From assembly GCF_001612685.1 (NCBI RefSeq), contig NZ_BDAY01000038.1:1-64000 (forward strand): a stretch of 64,000 nucleotides of DNA, read 5' to 3'. Of this stretch, positions 24,571 to 32,597 are shown one piece after another. Numbering within the stretch: the first letter of the stretch is position 1; each line of letters begins with the position of its first letter. The notes under the pieces are model-generated. The model was not told the origin of the DNA. It worked only from the letters and a program-made list of their open reading frames with translations, and did no database searches. The position numbers were made by a program, and so were the translations under genes. Source of the DNA: Nocardia altamirensis NBRC 108246 (GTDB lineage Bacteria; Actinomycetota; Actinomycetes; Mycobacteriales; Mycobacteriaceae).

Positions 24571-25449
24571 CTACGCGTAGACCTGTTGAGGGACAGCCTT
24601 TGGGTTATCTGCGATCGCTGATACGTCGGGCGATGGACGTGAGGCGCCGAGCAGCGGTTCGCGTACCTTCTCCGCGAATTCCACCGTGACCGGCGCATGG
24701 TCGGACCAGCGCTGGTCGTAGGCGGCGGCACGCTCCACCCGTGCCGATATGGCTCGGGATGCGATACTCTGCGTTGTGTAAACCGCGTCGATGCGCCAGC
24801 CGGTGTCGTTGTCGAAAGCGCGGCCGCGATAGGACCACCAGCTGTACGGGCCGTCGACACCGGGATGCAGTGCGCGCACCACATCCACGTAGCCTGCGGC
24901 GAGCAGCTGATCAATCCAGGCACGCTCGTCCGGCAGGAACCCTGCCGACTTCAGATTGCCCTTCCAGTTCTTCAGATCCCGTTCGGTGTGCGCGATGTTC
25001 CAGTCACCGCTCACCACGAAATCGCCGGTGCGTGCGGTGAGGTACGCGCCGAGTTCGGCCATGAAACGGTACTTTTCGTCCTGTCGCGGTGTCCCTGCGT
25101 CGCCGGAGTGCACGTACACGCTGGCCACGGTGAGCTCGCCGAAGTCGGCCTCGAGGTAGCGGCCAGACGCGCCGAACTCGCTGCTGCCGAAGCCGATTCG
25201 GACCGCGCTCGGTTCGCGCCTCGACAGGATCGCGACACCAGCCCTGCCCTTGGACTCCGGCTCGGCCTGCGCCAGCCACCAGCCGTCGGCAAGCGCGGGC
25301 GCCAGCGCCGCCGCGACCTGGTCCTCGGTGGCTCTGGTCTCCTGGACACAGACGATGTCGGCCTCGGTGGCGGCCAGCCAGGCAAGCATGCCTTTGCCCG
25401 CAGCCGCGCGGACGCCGTTTACGTTCACACTCGAGATGATGTAGGCCAC
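24571..25449 (-). CDS. xthA: Exodeoxyribonuclease III with replaced C-terminus
   Basis: This AP endonuclease/3'-5' exonuclease of base excision repair has the expected Mg-binding and catalytic residues: Asn near 11 (NVNG), Glu37 (VQETR), Asp and Asn in GDWNIAH, and Asp-His in WSDHAP near the end. I take GTG 25449 as start (MAYIISSVNVNG); TTG 25464 is a weaker choice. Normal family members end a few residues after SDHAPV. This one continues with about 35 extra residues (starting VTVEFAEKV, rich in Pro/Ala/Ser). The switch falls exactly where a 46-bp repeat of the gene recurs at 16.55 kb with the classical ending VTVQYR-stop. So the C-terminus was supplied by inserted DNA. The catalytic core is complete. 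Confidence 0.92.
   Translation of the reverse strand: MAYIISSVNVNGVRAAAGKGMLAWLAATEADIVCVQETRATEDQVAAALAPALADGWWLAQAEPESKGRAGVAILSRREPSAVRIGFGSSEFGASGRYLEADFGELTVASVYVHSGDAGTPRQDEKYRFMAELGAYLTARTGDFVVSGDWNIAHTERDLKNWKGNLKSAGFLPDERAWIDQLLAAGYVDVVRALHPGVDGPYSWWSYRGRAFDNDTGWRIDAVYTTQSIASRAISARVERAAAYDQRWSDHAPVTVEFAEKVREPLLGASRPSPDVSAIADNPKAVPQQVYA
24682..24727. repeat. Right-hand copy of the 46-bp xthA repeat
   Basis: It lies inside the xthA coding sequence and matches 16550-16595 with a single difference (A at 24697, G at 16565). The two copies bound the 8.1-kb insert like attL and attR. Confidence 0.8.
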
Positions 25450-25512
25450 CGCACGACCGTACAATGCTGGTCAGATGAATTCCCCCGGGACACCGCCGTC
25501 CAGGAAGGGGCG

Positions 25513-26424
25513 ATGACGATGTCGTCTGACACCTCCAAGTCCAAGGCCGATGCGAAACGCGCCACCGGCGCATCCGTTCCGGCCAAGCCCGAGCCGACCC
25601 GGCCTCAGGTGCTGAAGGCATTGCATGTCGGGTCCGGCGACCCGCTGCTCCTGCTACACGGCTTCATGCTGTCGCCGCACTGCTGGGAGCAGACCGCGGC
25701 CCGGCTGTCGAGCCAGTGCGAAGTGTTCGCACCCGCCTTCGCCGGACACTGGGGCGGCGAGCCCGCGGACGGCTGGTCCGTCGACATCCACGCGCTGGCC
25801 GATCGCGTCGAGGACCAACTCGACGAACTCGGCTGGCGCACCTGCCATATCGCCGGGAACTCGCTCGGCGGCTGGGTCGGCGTCGAACTCGCCAGGCGCG
25901 GCCGGGCGCGCACGCTCACCCTGATCGCGCCCGCAGGCGGCTGGCATATCCCCTCGCTCGCCCAGATGCGCACCTGCCTGAAGTTCCTTTCGCTGGTCCC
26001 GGTCATCCAAATCGGTAAGCGCCTCGGCGGTTTCGCGATCAACAACCCCGTCATCCAGCGACTGGCGTTGTTGCCGTTGAGCAAGAACGCGGCCGCCGTC
26101 TCCCGCCGCGACACCGCCGCCGCCATCACGGCAACGCTGAACTGCCCTGCCATGCTGGCGATCATCGTCGGCACCGCCCGTGGACCCGAGCAGGAGGATC
26201 TGTCCACCCTGCAAACCCCGGTCCGGCTCCTGCTCTCCGAATACGACCGGGTGATCCCCAACCGCAGCTACGCCCGTCGCTACCTCAAGGAGCTCCCCGA
26301 CTCCGCCGACCGCATCGTCGTCCACGGCGTCGGCCACGTCCCGATGCTCGAAGCACCGGACCGGATCGCCACCCTCATCGCCGAACACGTCTACGCCAGC
26401 CGCAACCGCCTCCGCGCAGTCTGA
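25513..26424 (+). CDS. Alpha/beta hydrolase
   Basis: This 303-residue protein has a charged N-terminal extension of about 35 residues and then a standard hydrolase core: LLLLHGF with the oxyanion turn, the nucleophile in GNSLGGW, an acidic residue in LLSEYDRVIP and the catalytic His in VGHVPMLE. ATG 25513 follows GGAAGGGG; ATG 25519 is an alternative. It is divergent from xthA, 63 bp away. The family covers esterases, epoxide hydrolases and C-C hydrolases, and the substrate cannot be named. Confidence 0.85.
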   Translation: MTMSSDTSKSKADAKRATGASVPAKPEPTRPQVLKALHVGSGDPLLLLHGFMLSPHCWEQTAARLSSQCEVFAPAFAGHWGGEPADGWSVDIHALADRVEDQLDELGWRTCHIAGNSLGGWVGVELARRGRARTLTLIAPAGGWHIPSLAQMRTCLKFLSLVPVIQIGKRLGGFAINNPVIQRLALLPLSKNAAAVSRRDTAAAITATLNCPAMLAIIVGTARGPEQEDLSTLQTPVRLLLSEYDRVIPNRSYARRYLKELPDSADRIVVHGVGHVPMLEAPDRIATLIAEHVYASRNRLRAV

Positions 26425-26498
26425 CGCACGGGATATCCACAGCTCAGCGAGTTATCCCCAGATCGAGGAAAGGTCTCGATCTCGTTGCGGCAGCGACC

Positions 26499-26512
26499 TA
26501 TTGTTGCCGCCA
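26499..26512 (+). promoter_or_regulatory. Leaderless -10 element of coiled-coil gene 1
   Basis: TATTGT (26499-26504) ends 7 bases before the ATG, so transcription should begin at the start codon. The block from GGTCTCGATC to the ATG is repeated upstream of the second coiled-coil gene. Confidence 0.5.
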
Positions 26513-26940
26513 TGGGGAGCACACCAGAGGATCGAAGGGTCGACCAAATTCGCGGCGATGTCGATGGGCTGTACGAGCTGGCGGCTGAGACCAAGGAGAC
26601 GACGGACAAGATCCAGAAGCAGACGGACAAGATCGAATGCTTCGTACGAGGAAACAGTCTGCGACTGCACCGGTTAGAGAAAACGTCCGGTCGAAATTTC
26701 GGCCTGCTTCTCGCCGCCCAGCGACAACACGCGCAACGCCTGGATCGCGTGGAATCGCTGCTCTGCGGTCTTACGGCACAGGTGGACCAGAACGGATCGC
26801 AGGTCACCCACCTCGATTCCAAGGTCACCCGACTCGAGTCGCAGGTGACTCAGCTGGACGTCGTTGTACGTCAGAACTCACAGACCCTCGACCTCGTCGT
26901 CGAGTTGCTGCAGCAGAAGCAGCCGCCACCATCGCACTAG
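26512..26940 (+). CDS. Coiled-coil protein, paralogue 1
   Basis: This 142-residue protein is nearly all helical with heptad spacing from about residue 12 to 130 (RVDQIRGDVDGLYELA, RLHRLEKTSGR, then repeated QVTHLDSKVTRLESQVTQLD). Such regular seven-residue repeats are typical of a long parallel coiled coil. There is no signal peptide or membrane segment. The next gene is a paralogue. The family is not one I recognise; filament, scaffold or nucleoid-type roles are possible but unsupported. Confidence 0.6.
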   Translation: MGSTPEDRRVDQIRGDVDGLYELAAETKETTDKIQKQTDKIECFVRGNSLRLHRLEKTSGRNFGLLLAAQRQHAQRLDRVESLLCGLTAQVDQNGSQVTHLDSKVTRLESQVTQLDVVVRQNSQTLDLVVELLQQKQPPPSH

Positions 26941-27022
26941 CCGACGCCGACTCGTGCGGCGATCACAGTTCAGGATGTTCTTCAGATCACGAAAAGGTCT
27001 CGATCGCGCGCCGAGCGGCGAC

Positions 27023-27037
27023 TACCGTTGCGCGCCA
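27023..27037 (+). promoter_or_regulatory. Leaderless -10 element of coiled-coil gene 2
   Basis: TACCGT (27023-27028) lies 8 bases before the ATG at 27037. The surrounding block (AAAAGGTCTCGATCGCG to GCCATGGGGA) parallels that of the first gene, showing that promoter and gene were duplicated together. Confidence 0.45.
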
Positions 27038-27637
27038 TGGGGATCGCAGAGTTTCAACGCGCAATCAGCAGGCTCTGGAGTGATGTGGAAAGCCTGTACG
27101 AGTTGGTCCATGCGTCCAACGAGCGCGCCAGCGATATAGGTCGAACCGTCCGCACGATCGACTCACAACTGGATCATCTAGAGAAGCGAACCGGTCGACG
27201 ACTGGCGGCAGTGGTCGCAATGCAAACGACAACAGGGACAGGAGGCCGAACTTCGCCAATCACGGGAGGAACAGGTGCGAACCGATGTCAAGCTGGTGAA
27301 GGTCAGCGTAGCCCGGCTGGGAGCACGCGTCGACAGGCTCGGGAACCGGATATCCCACCTCGGCATGCAACGCTACGACGCCAGCAGACGCACCGGCGTC
27401 TCCCGACAACGCAAGTCCCACTTCGAGCCTGGGATGAGCCGCCTCGGGACCGAGATGACTCGGCTCTACGCCCAGAAGCGTCAGCTGAGTCGAGACAGAG
27501 AACAACTCCACGCGCGGGTGGCACACCTGGAGGACCGCATCACGCAAGTCTTGGCGAAGGGCTATGGAGCAGTAACGACCGCTGCTCCCGTCCGGAGCCG
27601 GCCCGGGCACGACGTCGGATCTCCTTGCGTCCGTTAG
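27037..27637 (+). pseudogene. Coiled-coil protein, paralogue 2, frameshifted
   Basis: The first 63 or so codons from ATG 27037 encode MGIAEFQRAISRLW..., LYELVHAS..., LEKRTGRRLAAVVAMQ, clearly paralogous to the preceding gene. The frame then loses its coiled-coil character. A +1 shift at the AAA run 27224-27226 restores it: reading CAA CGA CAA CAG gives MQRQQGQEAELRQSREEQ and continues through LGARVDRLGNRISHLG and HARVAHLEDRITQVL to the stop at 27637. Removing one A would yield a 199-residue coiled-coil protein. The defect may be a real mutation or a sequencing error; a three-base run is short for either programmed shifting or typical homopolymer error. Confidence 0.65.
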
Positions 27638-27717
27638 GAGGCGACGCCGGTGCGCTTGCTGTCGAGGTGGCGGGGGAAGGTCAGGAGTAGATAGCTGACC
27701 TGGTCGGGACAACGGGT

Positions 27718-27745
27718 CCCGGGCGCGCGCCGTGCCGCGCCCGGG
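27718..27745. terminator. Hairpin after the acyl-CoA operon
   Basis: CCCGGGCGCG pairs with CGCGCCCGGG around an 8-nt loop, 12 bp beyond the stop of the last operon gene on the minus strand. Confidence 0.75.
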
Positions 27746-27756
27746 ATCGGTCGTGG

Positions 27757-29016
27757 TTATGCCAGCAGCCCCTTGGCGATATGGGTCACCTGGATCTCGT
27801 TGCTGCCCGCGTAGATCATCAGCGACTTGGCGTCGCGCGCAAGCTGTTCCACGCGGTACTCGGTCATGTATCCGTTGCCGCCGAACAGCTGGACGGCTTC
27901 CATGGCGACCTCGGTGGCCGCCTCGGACGCGTACAGCTTCATCGCCGATGCCTCGGCCAGCGTCGGCGGCTTGCCTGCGCGCCCACGCTCCAACGTGTTG
28001 AACACCATGTTCTGCACGTTGATCCGCGCGATCTCCATCTTGGCCAGCTTGAGCTGGACGAGCTGGAAGCGGGCGATCTCCTGGCCCCAGAGCTTGCGGT
28101 TCTTGGCGTAATCCAGGCACAGCCGGTGGCACTCGTTGATGATGCCGAGCGCCATGAACGCGACACCGACCCGCTCGGCGGTGAAGCTGGAGCGGGCGCT
28201 CTCCCTGCCGTCGCCACCCTTGTGCTCCTCGGTCTCGCCGAGCAGCCGGTCGCGGCCGAGGCGGACGTTGTCGAAGAACAGCTCACCGGTGGGCGAGGCG
28301 TGCAGGCCCATCTTCTTGAACGGCTTGCCCTGGGTGAGCCCTTCCATGCCCTTGTCGAGCACGAAGGTGAGCACCTTGCGCTCACGCTTGTCGCCGCCGT
28401 CGCCCTCGTCGAGCTTCGCGTACACGATCATCACATCGGCGAACGGCCCGTTGGTGATGAAGGTCTTCTGCCCGTTGAGCAGATAGTCTTCACCGTCGCG
28501 CTTGACGTAGGTCTTCATGCCACCGAATGCGTCGGACCCCGAGTCGGGTTCGGTGATCGCCCATGCCGCAACCTTTTTCATGGTCACGATGTCGGCGAGC
28601 CAGCGTTCCTTCTGGGCCAGCGTGCCGCGCGACATGATGGTGGTGGCGCCGAGGCCGATGCTGACGCCGAGCGCGGTGACCAAACCCATACAGACGCCGG
28701 ACAATTCGCCGACCAGCACCGCCATCAGCGATTCCTGCCCGGCGAACGGCCTACCGCCGGAAGACTTTTCCTTCTTCTCCGGCAGTGGTTCACCGGCGGC
28801 GAGCGCGGCCTCTTTGGACCGCTGCTTGGCAAGCAGCTTCTCCACGGCCTCGCCGCCCATGGCGTCGATCCCGAACTCGCTGAACAGCTTCCGGATGATC
28901 GGGTACGGCGAAAGCTCGCCGCTGTCCAGCGCGTCCAGGTGCGGGCGGATCTCCTTGTCGATGAACGTCCGCAGTGCGTCGCGGATCAACACATCGGTCT
29001 CGGACCATTCGAACAT
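27757..29016 (-). CDS. Acyl-CoA dehydrogenase
   Basis: This 419-residue FAD enzyme introduces the alpha-beta double bond in acyl-CoA substrates. Visible are the FAD/substrate loop AAWAITEPDSGSDAFG, the KTFITNGPFAD block, and the C-terminal domain with QLFGGNGYMTEYRVEQLARDAKSLMIYAGSNEIQ. An Ala/Lys/Glu-rich insertion lies between the N-terminal helices (SKEAALAAGEPLPEKKEKSS), which makes it longer than generic family members and resembles the actinobacterial group linked to steroid or aromatic side-chain degradation. It is the last gene of the five-gene operon (gap of 27 bp from the SDR). The start has AGGAGA upstream. Confidence 0.9.
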   Translation of the reverse strand: MFEWSETDVLIRDALRTFIDKEIRPHLDALDSGELSPYPIIRKLFSEFGIDAMGGEAVEKLLAKQRSKEAALAAGEPLPEKKEKSSGGRPFAGQESLMAVLVGELSGVCMGLVTALGVSIGLGATTIMSRGTLAQKERWLADIVTMKKVAAWAITEPDSGSDAFGGMKTYVKRDGEDYLLNGQKTFITNGPFADVMIVYAKLDEGDGGDKRERKVLTFVLDKGMEGLTQGKPFKKMGLHASPTGELFFDNVRLGRDRLLGETEEHKGGDGRESARSSFTAERVGVAFMALGIINECHRLCLDYAKNRKLWGQEIARFQLVQLKLAKMEIARINVQNMVFNTLERGRAGKPPTLAEASAMKLYASEAATEVAMEAVQLFGGNGYMTEYRVEQLARDAKSLMIYAGSNEIQVTHIAKGLLA

Positions 29017-29043
29017 CGTTGTTCTCCTAACGTTCCGCCGAGC

Positions 29044-29922
29044 TCATGGCAGCCGGGCGGCGATGTCGTCGATCAGCCACGGCCCCTCGGTCTCGATCGT
29101 TTTGACATCGTGCCAGCCTGCCAGCTCGGAGATGGCCCCACCTTGCACCGCGAACACCTTGCCGGTGATCGGGCACTTGTCCGAGGCGAGGTAGGCCACC
29201 AGCGGGGAGATGTTGGCCGGGCTGAAGGCATCGAAGCCGCCCTCTTCGACCTCGTCCGCCTCTGCGGCCATCATCGCACCCATGCCGGGGGTCGCCAGGG
29301 TGAGCCGGGTGCGCGCGATCGGCGCGATGGCGTTGACCCGCACGCCGTAGCGGGCGAGCTCGTCGGCCGCGACGAGGGTCAACGCGGCGATGCCCGCCTT
29401 GGCCGCGCCATAGTTGGCCTGCCCGGCATTCGGCACCGTGGTGCCGGACGCGGACGCAGTGTTGATCACCGCGGCGTTCGGCTGGTTGCCCGCCTTGCTC
29501 TGCTCTTTCCAGTAGGCGCCAGCGTGGTGCAGCACCGCGGCGTGGCCCTTCAGGTGGACCGCGATCACCGCGTCCCACTGCGCCTCGTCCATGCCCGCGA
29601 TGAACGCGTCACGAAGGATGCCCGCGTTGTTGACCACGATGTCGAGCCCGCCGAGTTCGGAGACCGCTTGATCGACAACGTTTTTCGCGCCGTCCCAGGT
29701 GGCGATGTTGGCAGTGTTGGCCACCGCCTTGCCGCCCGCGGCGATGATCTCGTTGGCGACCTCTTGCGCGAGGGTGGTGTCGGATCCCTCGCCCTCGTTG
29801 CTGCCGCCGAGGTCGTTGACGACCACGGCCGCGCCCTCACGCGCGAACAGCAAGGCGTGCTCGCGGCCGATGCCGCGGCCGCCGCCGGTGATGACGGCTA
29901 CTCGACCTTCGAGTGCACCCAT
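29044..29922 (-). CDS. SDR oxidoreductase (3-hydroxyacyl-CoA dehydrogenase type)
   Basis: This 292-residue short-chain dehydrogenase has the NAD-binding TGGGRGIG motif (residues 12-19), the extended loop VNDLGGSNEGEG typical of the multifunctional-enzyme/(3R)-hydroxyacyl-CoA dehydrogenase subgroup, NNAG, and the catalytic Ser-Tyr-Lys set (NTASASG, then YGAAK). ATG 29922 follows AGGAGA by 5 bases; the frame extends to 29973 but without support. In the operon it would oxidise a 3-hydroxyacyl-CoA made by the dehydratase encoded upstream. Confidence 0.88.
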   Translation of the reverse strand: MGALEGRVAVITGGGRGIGREHALLFAREGAAVVVNDLGGSNEGEGSDTTLAQEVANEIIAAGGKAVANTANIATWDGAKNVVDQAVSELGGLDIVVNNAGILRDAFIAGMDEAQWDAVIAVHLKGHAAVLHHAGAYWKEQSKAGNQPNAAVINTASASGTTVPNAGQANYGAAKAGIAALTLVAADELARYGVRVNAIAPIARTRLTLATPGMGAMMAAEADEVEEGGFDAFSPANISPLVAYLASDKCPITGKVFAVQGGAISELAGWHDVKTIETEGPWLIDDIAARLP

Positions 29923-30016
29923 CGATGTCTCCTCTTCTACTGAAGTCTGTGCTGCATGTCGCGCCGGGGTCACGGTGTGCGCCAGGGGTTTTCGCCGGGG
30001 CGCACACCGGACCAGC

Positions 30017-30898
30017 TCAGTCGGCTACTTCGGCAAGCCCGTCGCTGAGGACGACGTCCTCGCCACGGACGGTCTCGAAGGCGTAGGTGGTGACGCCGTC
30101 GGCCGAGCCCACCTTCCAGATGCGGGTCTCCAGGTCGTCACCAGGGAACACCATCTTTGCGAAGCGCACGGCAAATCGCTTGAGTCGGTTCACATCCGAA
30201 TCAGCGACCTCCGTGAGCACCGCCCACGAGGCGAAGGCCATCGTGCACAGACCGTGCGCGATGATGCCGGGCAACCCGGCGTCCTTGGCCACCTGCTCGT
30301 CCAGATGCAGCGGCACCGGATCACCGGAAGCCGGTGCATAACGGAAGGTTTGGTCGTCGTCGACATGCTGCGCGACGACCGCCACCGGATCGTGGGCCCG
30401 CAGGCTTTCGTCGAACTTGTGCGTCGGCGCCTCGACACCGACCGACTTGCCCGCGTCGATGTTGCGGAAGAACGCGGTCAGGTACTGCTCGTTGACCAGC
30501 TCCCCCGCTTCCGTGCGGCATTCGATGACGAGCGAGATCGTCGTGCCCTTGGATTTGCTGGTGTAGCCGATCGCCTTGGCCCGCGAGACCAGTTCGTCGC
30601 CGGGCTGGATCGCCCGGTGGAAGTGGAAGTCCTGCTCGCCGTGCACGACCCGGCCGAAGATGTCCATCGGCGCGACCTCGATCACCGGCATCAGCATCGC
30701 CTCGAAGACCGGGACGATGCCGAAGATCGGCGAGGCCACCGTGCCCGCGAGGTGCGCCTCGATCGGATCGTTGGTTGCCGCGGCGTATTCGGCGATCCGC
30801 TCGCCGGTGACCTCGAAACGTTCCTCGTCACACCAGGTTTCCAGCCCCGCGTCGTCGAACTCGACGAGCCGGGAGGACGTGGTGGTCTCCGATGTCAT
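30017..30898 (-). CDS. MaoC/HTD2-like hydratase-dehydratase (double hot-dog)
   Basis: This 293-residue protein has two hot-dog halves. The first half contains ASPIFGIVPVFEAML and the FHFHRAIQPGDEL strand, as in the FAS1-like dehydratase domain. The second has the hydratase motif region DAGLPGIIAHGLCTMAFASWAV, with the Asp and His expected for catalysis (D-x5-IAHG), then FAVRFAKMVFPGDDLE. It should hydrate a 2-enoyl-CoA. Its ATG overlaps the stop of the SRPBCC gene by 4 bases (ATGA), which sets the start. Confidence 0.87.
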   Translation of the reverse strand: MTSETTTSSRLVEFDDAGLETWCDEERFEVTGERIAEYAAATNDPIEAHLAGTVASPIFGIVPVFEAMLMPVIEVAPMDIFGRVVHGEQDFHFHRAIQPGDELVSRAKAIGYTSKSKGTTISLVIECRTEAGELVNEQYLTAFFRNIDAGKSVGVEAPTHKFDESLRAHDPVAVVAQHVDDDQTFRYAPASGDPVPLHLDEQVAKDAGLPGIIAHGLCTMAFASWAVLTEVADSDVNRLKRFAVRFAKMVFPGDDLETRIWKVGSADGVTTYAFETVRGEDVVLSDGLAEVAD

Positions 30899-31332
30899 GC
30901 CGAAGCCAGGGCGTCGAGCTGCTCGAGGGACTTGTCCAGCTGCTTGAGGCCGTCCTTCTCGACCGCCTTGCCGAGCGCACCCTTGATCAGCGCGCCCTCG
31001 AAGTCGCCGGAGACGAGGATGGTGCTGCCGCCGTCGCCCTTGGGCTGAATGTCGAAGGTGAATTCGGTCTTCACACCTGCCATTCCGGTGCCGCCGAGGG
31101 TCAGCTTGGTCGGCTGCTGCACGGAGACGACGGTCCACTCCAGCTTGTTCGCCATGCCGAGCATGACGATCTTGGCGACCAGTTTCGCGCCCTCGGTGAG
31201 CACGGCGGGCGGCTCCTCCATGAAGCGCTCGTGGATGGTGAACCACTTGTCCCAGGTCTGCGGGTCGGAGACGACTGTCCACAGTGCCTCAGGGGTGGCG
31301 TTGACGTCCTTGGTTGCTTCGATGTGTCCCAT
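30895..31332 (-). CDS. SRPBCC-superfamily small-molecule binding protein
   Basis: This 145-residue protein has the START/polyketide-cyclase fold: VNATPEALWTVVSDPQTWDKW at the N-terminus, central strands (PTKLTLGGTGMAG, FTFDIQPKGDG) and a long C-terminal helix (LGKAVEKDGLKQLDKSLEQLDAL). Such proteins bind hydrophobic ligands in a deep cavity. Inside a CoA-degradation operon it may hold or shuttle a substrate, or act as a cyclase/aldolase-like enzyme; the sequence does not say. GAGGAG lies 8 bases before the ATG, and its stop overlaps the next start. Confidence 0.85.
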   Translation of the reverse strand: MGHIEATKDVNATPEALWTVVSDPQTWDKWFTIHERFMEEPPAVLTEGAKLVAKIVMLGMANKLEWTVVSVQQPTKLTLGGTGMAGVKTEFTFDIQPKGDGGSTILVSGDFEGALIKGALGKAVEKDGLKQLDKSLEQLDALASA

Positions 31333-31391
31333 GACAATGGCTCCTCGTCGAGATGTGTTGTGCGAGTTCGATGGTCAGCGTCGGCTGCCGC

Positions 31392-32597
31392 TCAGCGCTC
31401 TGCGCGCTGGTACGCCGTCACGACCGCGGCGCCGCCGAGGCCGATGTTGTGCTGCAGTGCGGCAGTGACGTTGTCCACCTGACGCTTGTCGGCGGCGCCG
31501 CGCAGCTGCCAGGTGAGTTCGGAGCACTGCGCCAAACCCGTTGCGCCGAGCGGATGCCCCTTGGAGATCAGGCCGCCGGACGGGTTCACCACCCACTTGC
31601 CGCCGTAGGTGGTCAGGTTCTCGTCGATGAGCTTGCCCGCCTCACCTTCGCCGCAGAGGCCGAGCGCCTCGTAGGTGAGCAGTTCGTTGGCGGAGAAGCA
31701 GTCGTGCAACTCGATCACCTGGAAGTCCTCGGCGCCGAGCCCGGCCTGCTCGTAGACCTTGCGCGCGGCCTGGACGGTCATGTCGTAGCCGACCAGGTTC
31801 TTGGCGGTCTCGTCGAAGGTGGACTTGTAGTCGGTGGTCATCGCCTGTCCGACGATCTCGATCGCCTGCCCGGCCAGGTTGTGCTTGTCGACGAACGCCT
31901 CGCTGGCGAGGATCACCGCGCCGGAGCCATCGGAGGTCGGCGAGCACTGCAGCTTGGTGAGCGGGTCGTAGATCATCCTGGCGCCCAGGATGTCGTCCAT
32001 CGAATACTCGTCCTGGAACTGCGAATACGGGTTGTTCACCGAGTGCTTGTGGTTCTTGTAGCCGATCTTGGCGAACTGCTCGGCGGTGGTGCCGTACAGC
32101 TTCATGTGCTCACGTCCGGCCGCGCCGAACATCCACGGCGCCACCGGGAACAGCACCTCGGAGATCTCGGCGAGCGCCATGATGTGCCGCGCCATCGGCT
32201 GCTCGCGGTCGTCCCAGGTGGAGCCGAGCGAGCCAGGCTGCATCTTCTCGAAGCCGAGCGCCAGCGTGCAGTCGGCAAGTCCACCCCGAATCGACTGTGC
32301 CGCAAGGTACAACGCGGTCGAGCCGGTCGAACAGTTGTTGTTGACGTTCACCACCGGGATGCCGGTCATGCCGAGCTCGTAGACCGCGCGCTGGCCGGAG
32401 GTGGATTCGCCGTAGACGTAGCCGACGTAGGCCTGCTCGACCAGGTCGTAGGCGATGCCCGCGTCGGCGAGCGCCTTGGTTCCCGACTCCCTGGCCATAT
32501 CCGGGTAGTCCCAATCGGTGCCATCTTCGTTCTTGCGGCGGCCCGGCTTCTCGAACTTCGTCATGCCGACGCCGACGACGTAGACCTTGTTCGCCAT
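31392..32597 (-). CDS. Thiolase-fold lipid-transfer-type protein (SCP-x thiolase/Ltp)
   Basis: This 401-residue protein belongs to the SCP-x/Ltp branch of thiolases. The nucleophile region is NNNCSTGSTAL with Cys near residue 89, followed by the C-terminal HDCFSANEL (His in the HxCF position) and GGLISKGHPLGATG motif. Typical degradative thiolases have a second catalytic Cys near the end; the corresponding site here reads NIGLGGAAV, as in Ltp-type enzymes, which often act as retro-aldolases or thiolases on branched acyl-CoA. The start at ATG 32597 follows GGAGGAG by 4 bases. It is the first gene of the operon and lies behind an ACATACA-type operator. Confidence 0.88.
   Translation of the reverse strand: MANKVYVVGVGMTKFEKPGRRKNEDGTDWDYPDMARESGTKALADAGIAYDLVEQAYVGYVYGESTSGQRAVYELGMTGIPVVNVNNNCSTGSTALYLAAQSIRGGLADCTLALGFEKMQPGSLGSTWDDREQPMARHIMALAEISEVLFPVAPWMFGAAGREHMKLYGTTAEQFAKIGYKNHKHSVNNPYSQFQDEYSMDDILGARMIYDPLTKLQCSPTSDGSGAVILASEAFVDKHNLAGQAIEIVGQAMTTDYKSTFDETAKNLVGYDMTVQAARKVYEQAGLGAEDFQVIELHDCFSANELLTYEALGLCGEGEAGKLIDENLTTYGGKWVVNPSGGLISKGHPLGATGLAQCSELTWQLRGAADKRQVDNVTAALQHNIGLGGAAVVTAYQRAER

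Larger units (their letters stand above)
16596..24681. mobile_element. Insert 2: about 8.1-kb genomic island in the xthA 3' end
   Basis: The island lies between 46-bp direct repeats (16550-16595 and 24682-24727, one mismatch) that are part of the xthA coding sequence. Its gene content differs from the flanks: an OLD-like ATPase gene with visibly lower GC, several unknown proteins in one minus-strand run, and a divergent XRE regulator with TrmO. The right end supplies a new 3' end to xthA, so the host gene stays open. No integrase or transposase could be found, so excision would need a helper or no longer occurs. Confidence 0.75.

Noticed and set aside
16596..24681. Integrase or transposase in the island
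   Set aside because: I looked for tyrosine/serine recombinase and DDE motifs in all frames and saw none. The island is therefore described without a mobility gene.
27224..27226. Programmed +1 frameshift in the second coiled-coil gene
   Set aside because: The AAA run is too short and lacks a stimulatory hairpin or slippery codon pair; a mutation or sequence error is simpler.
27781..29943. 720-codon plus-strand frame across the acyl-CoA dehydrogenase and SDR genes
   Set aside because: Antisense shadow. It crosses the boundary of two well supported genes and has the His/Arg/Asp-rich composition typical of such frames.
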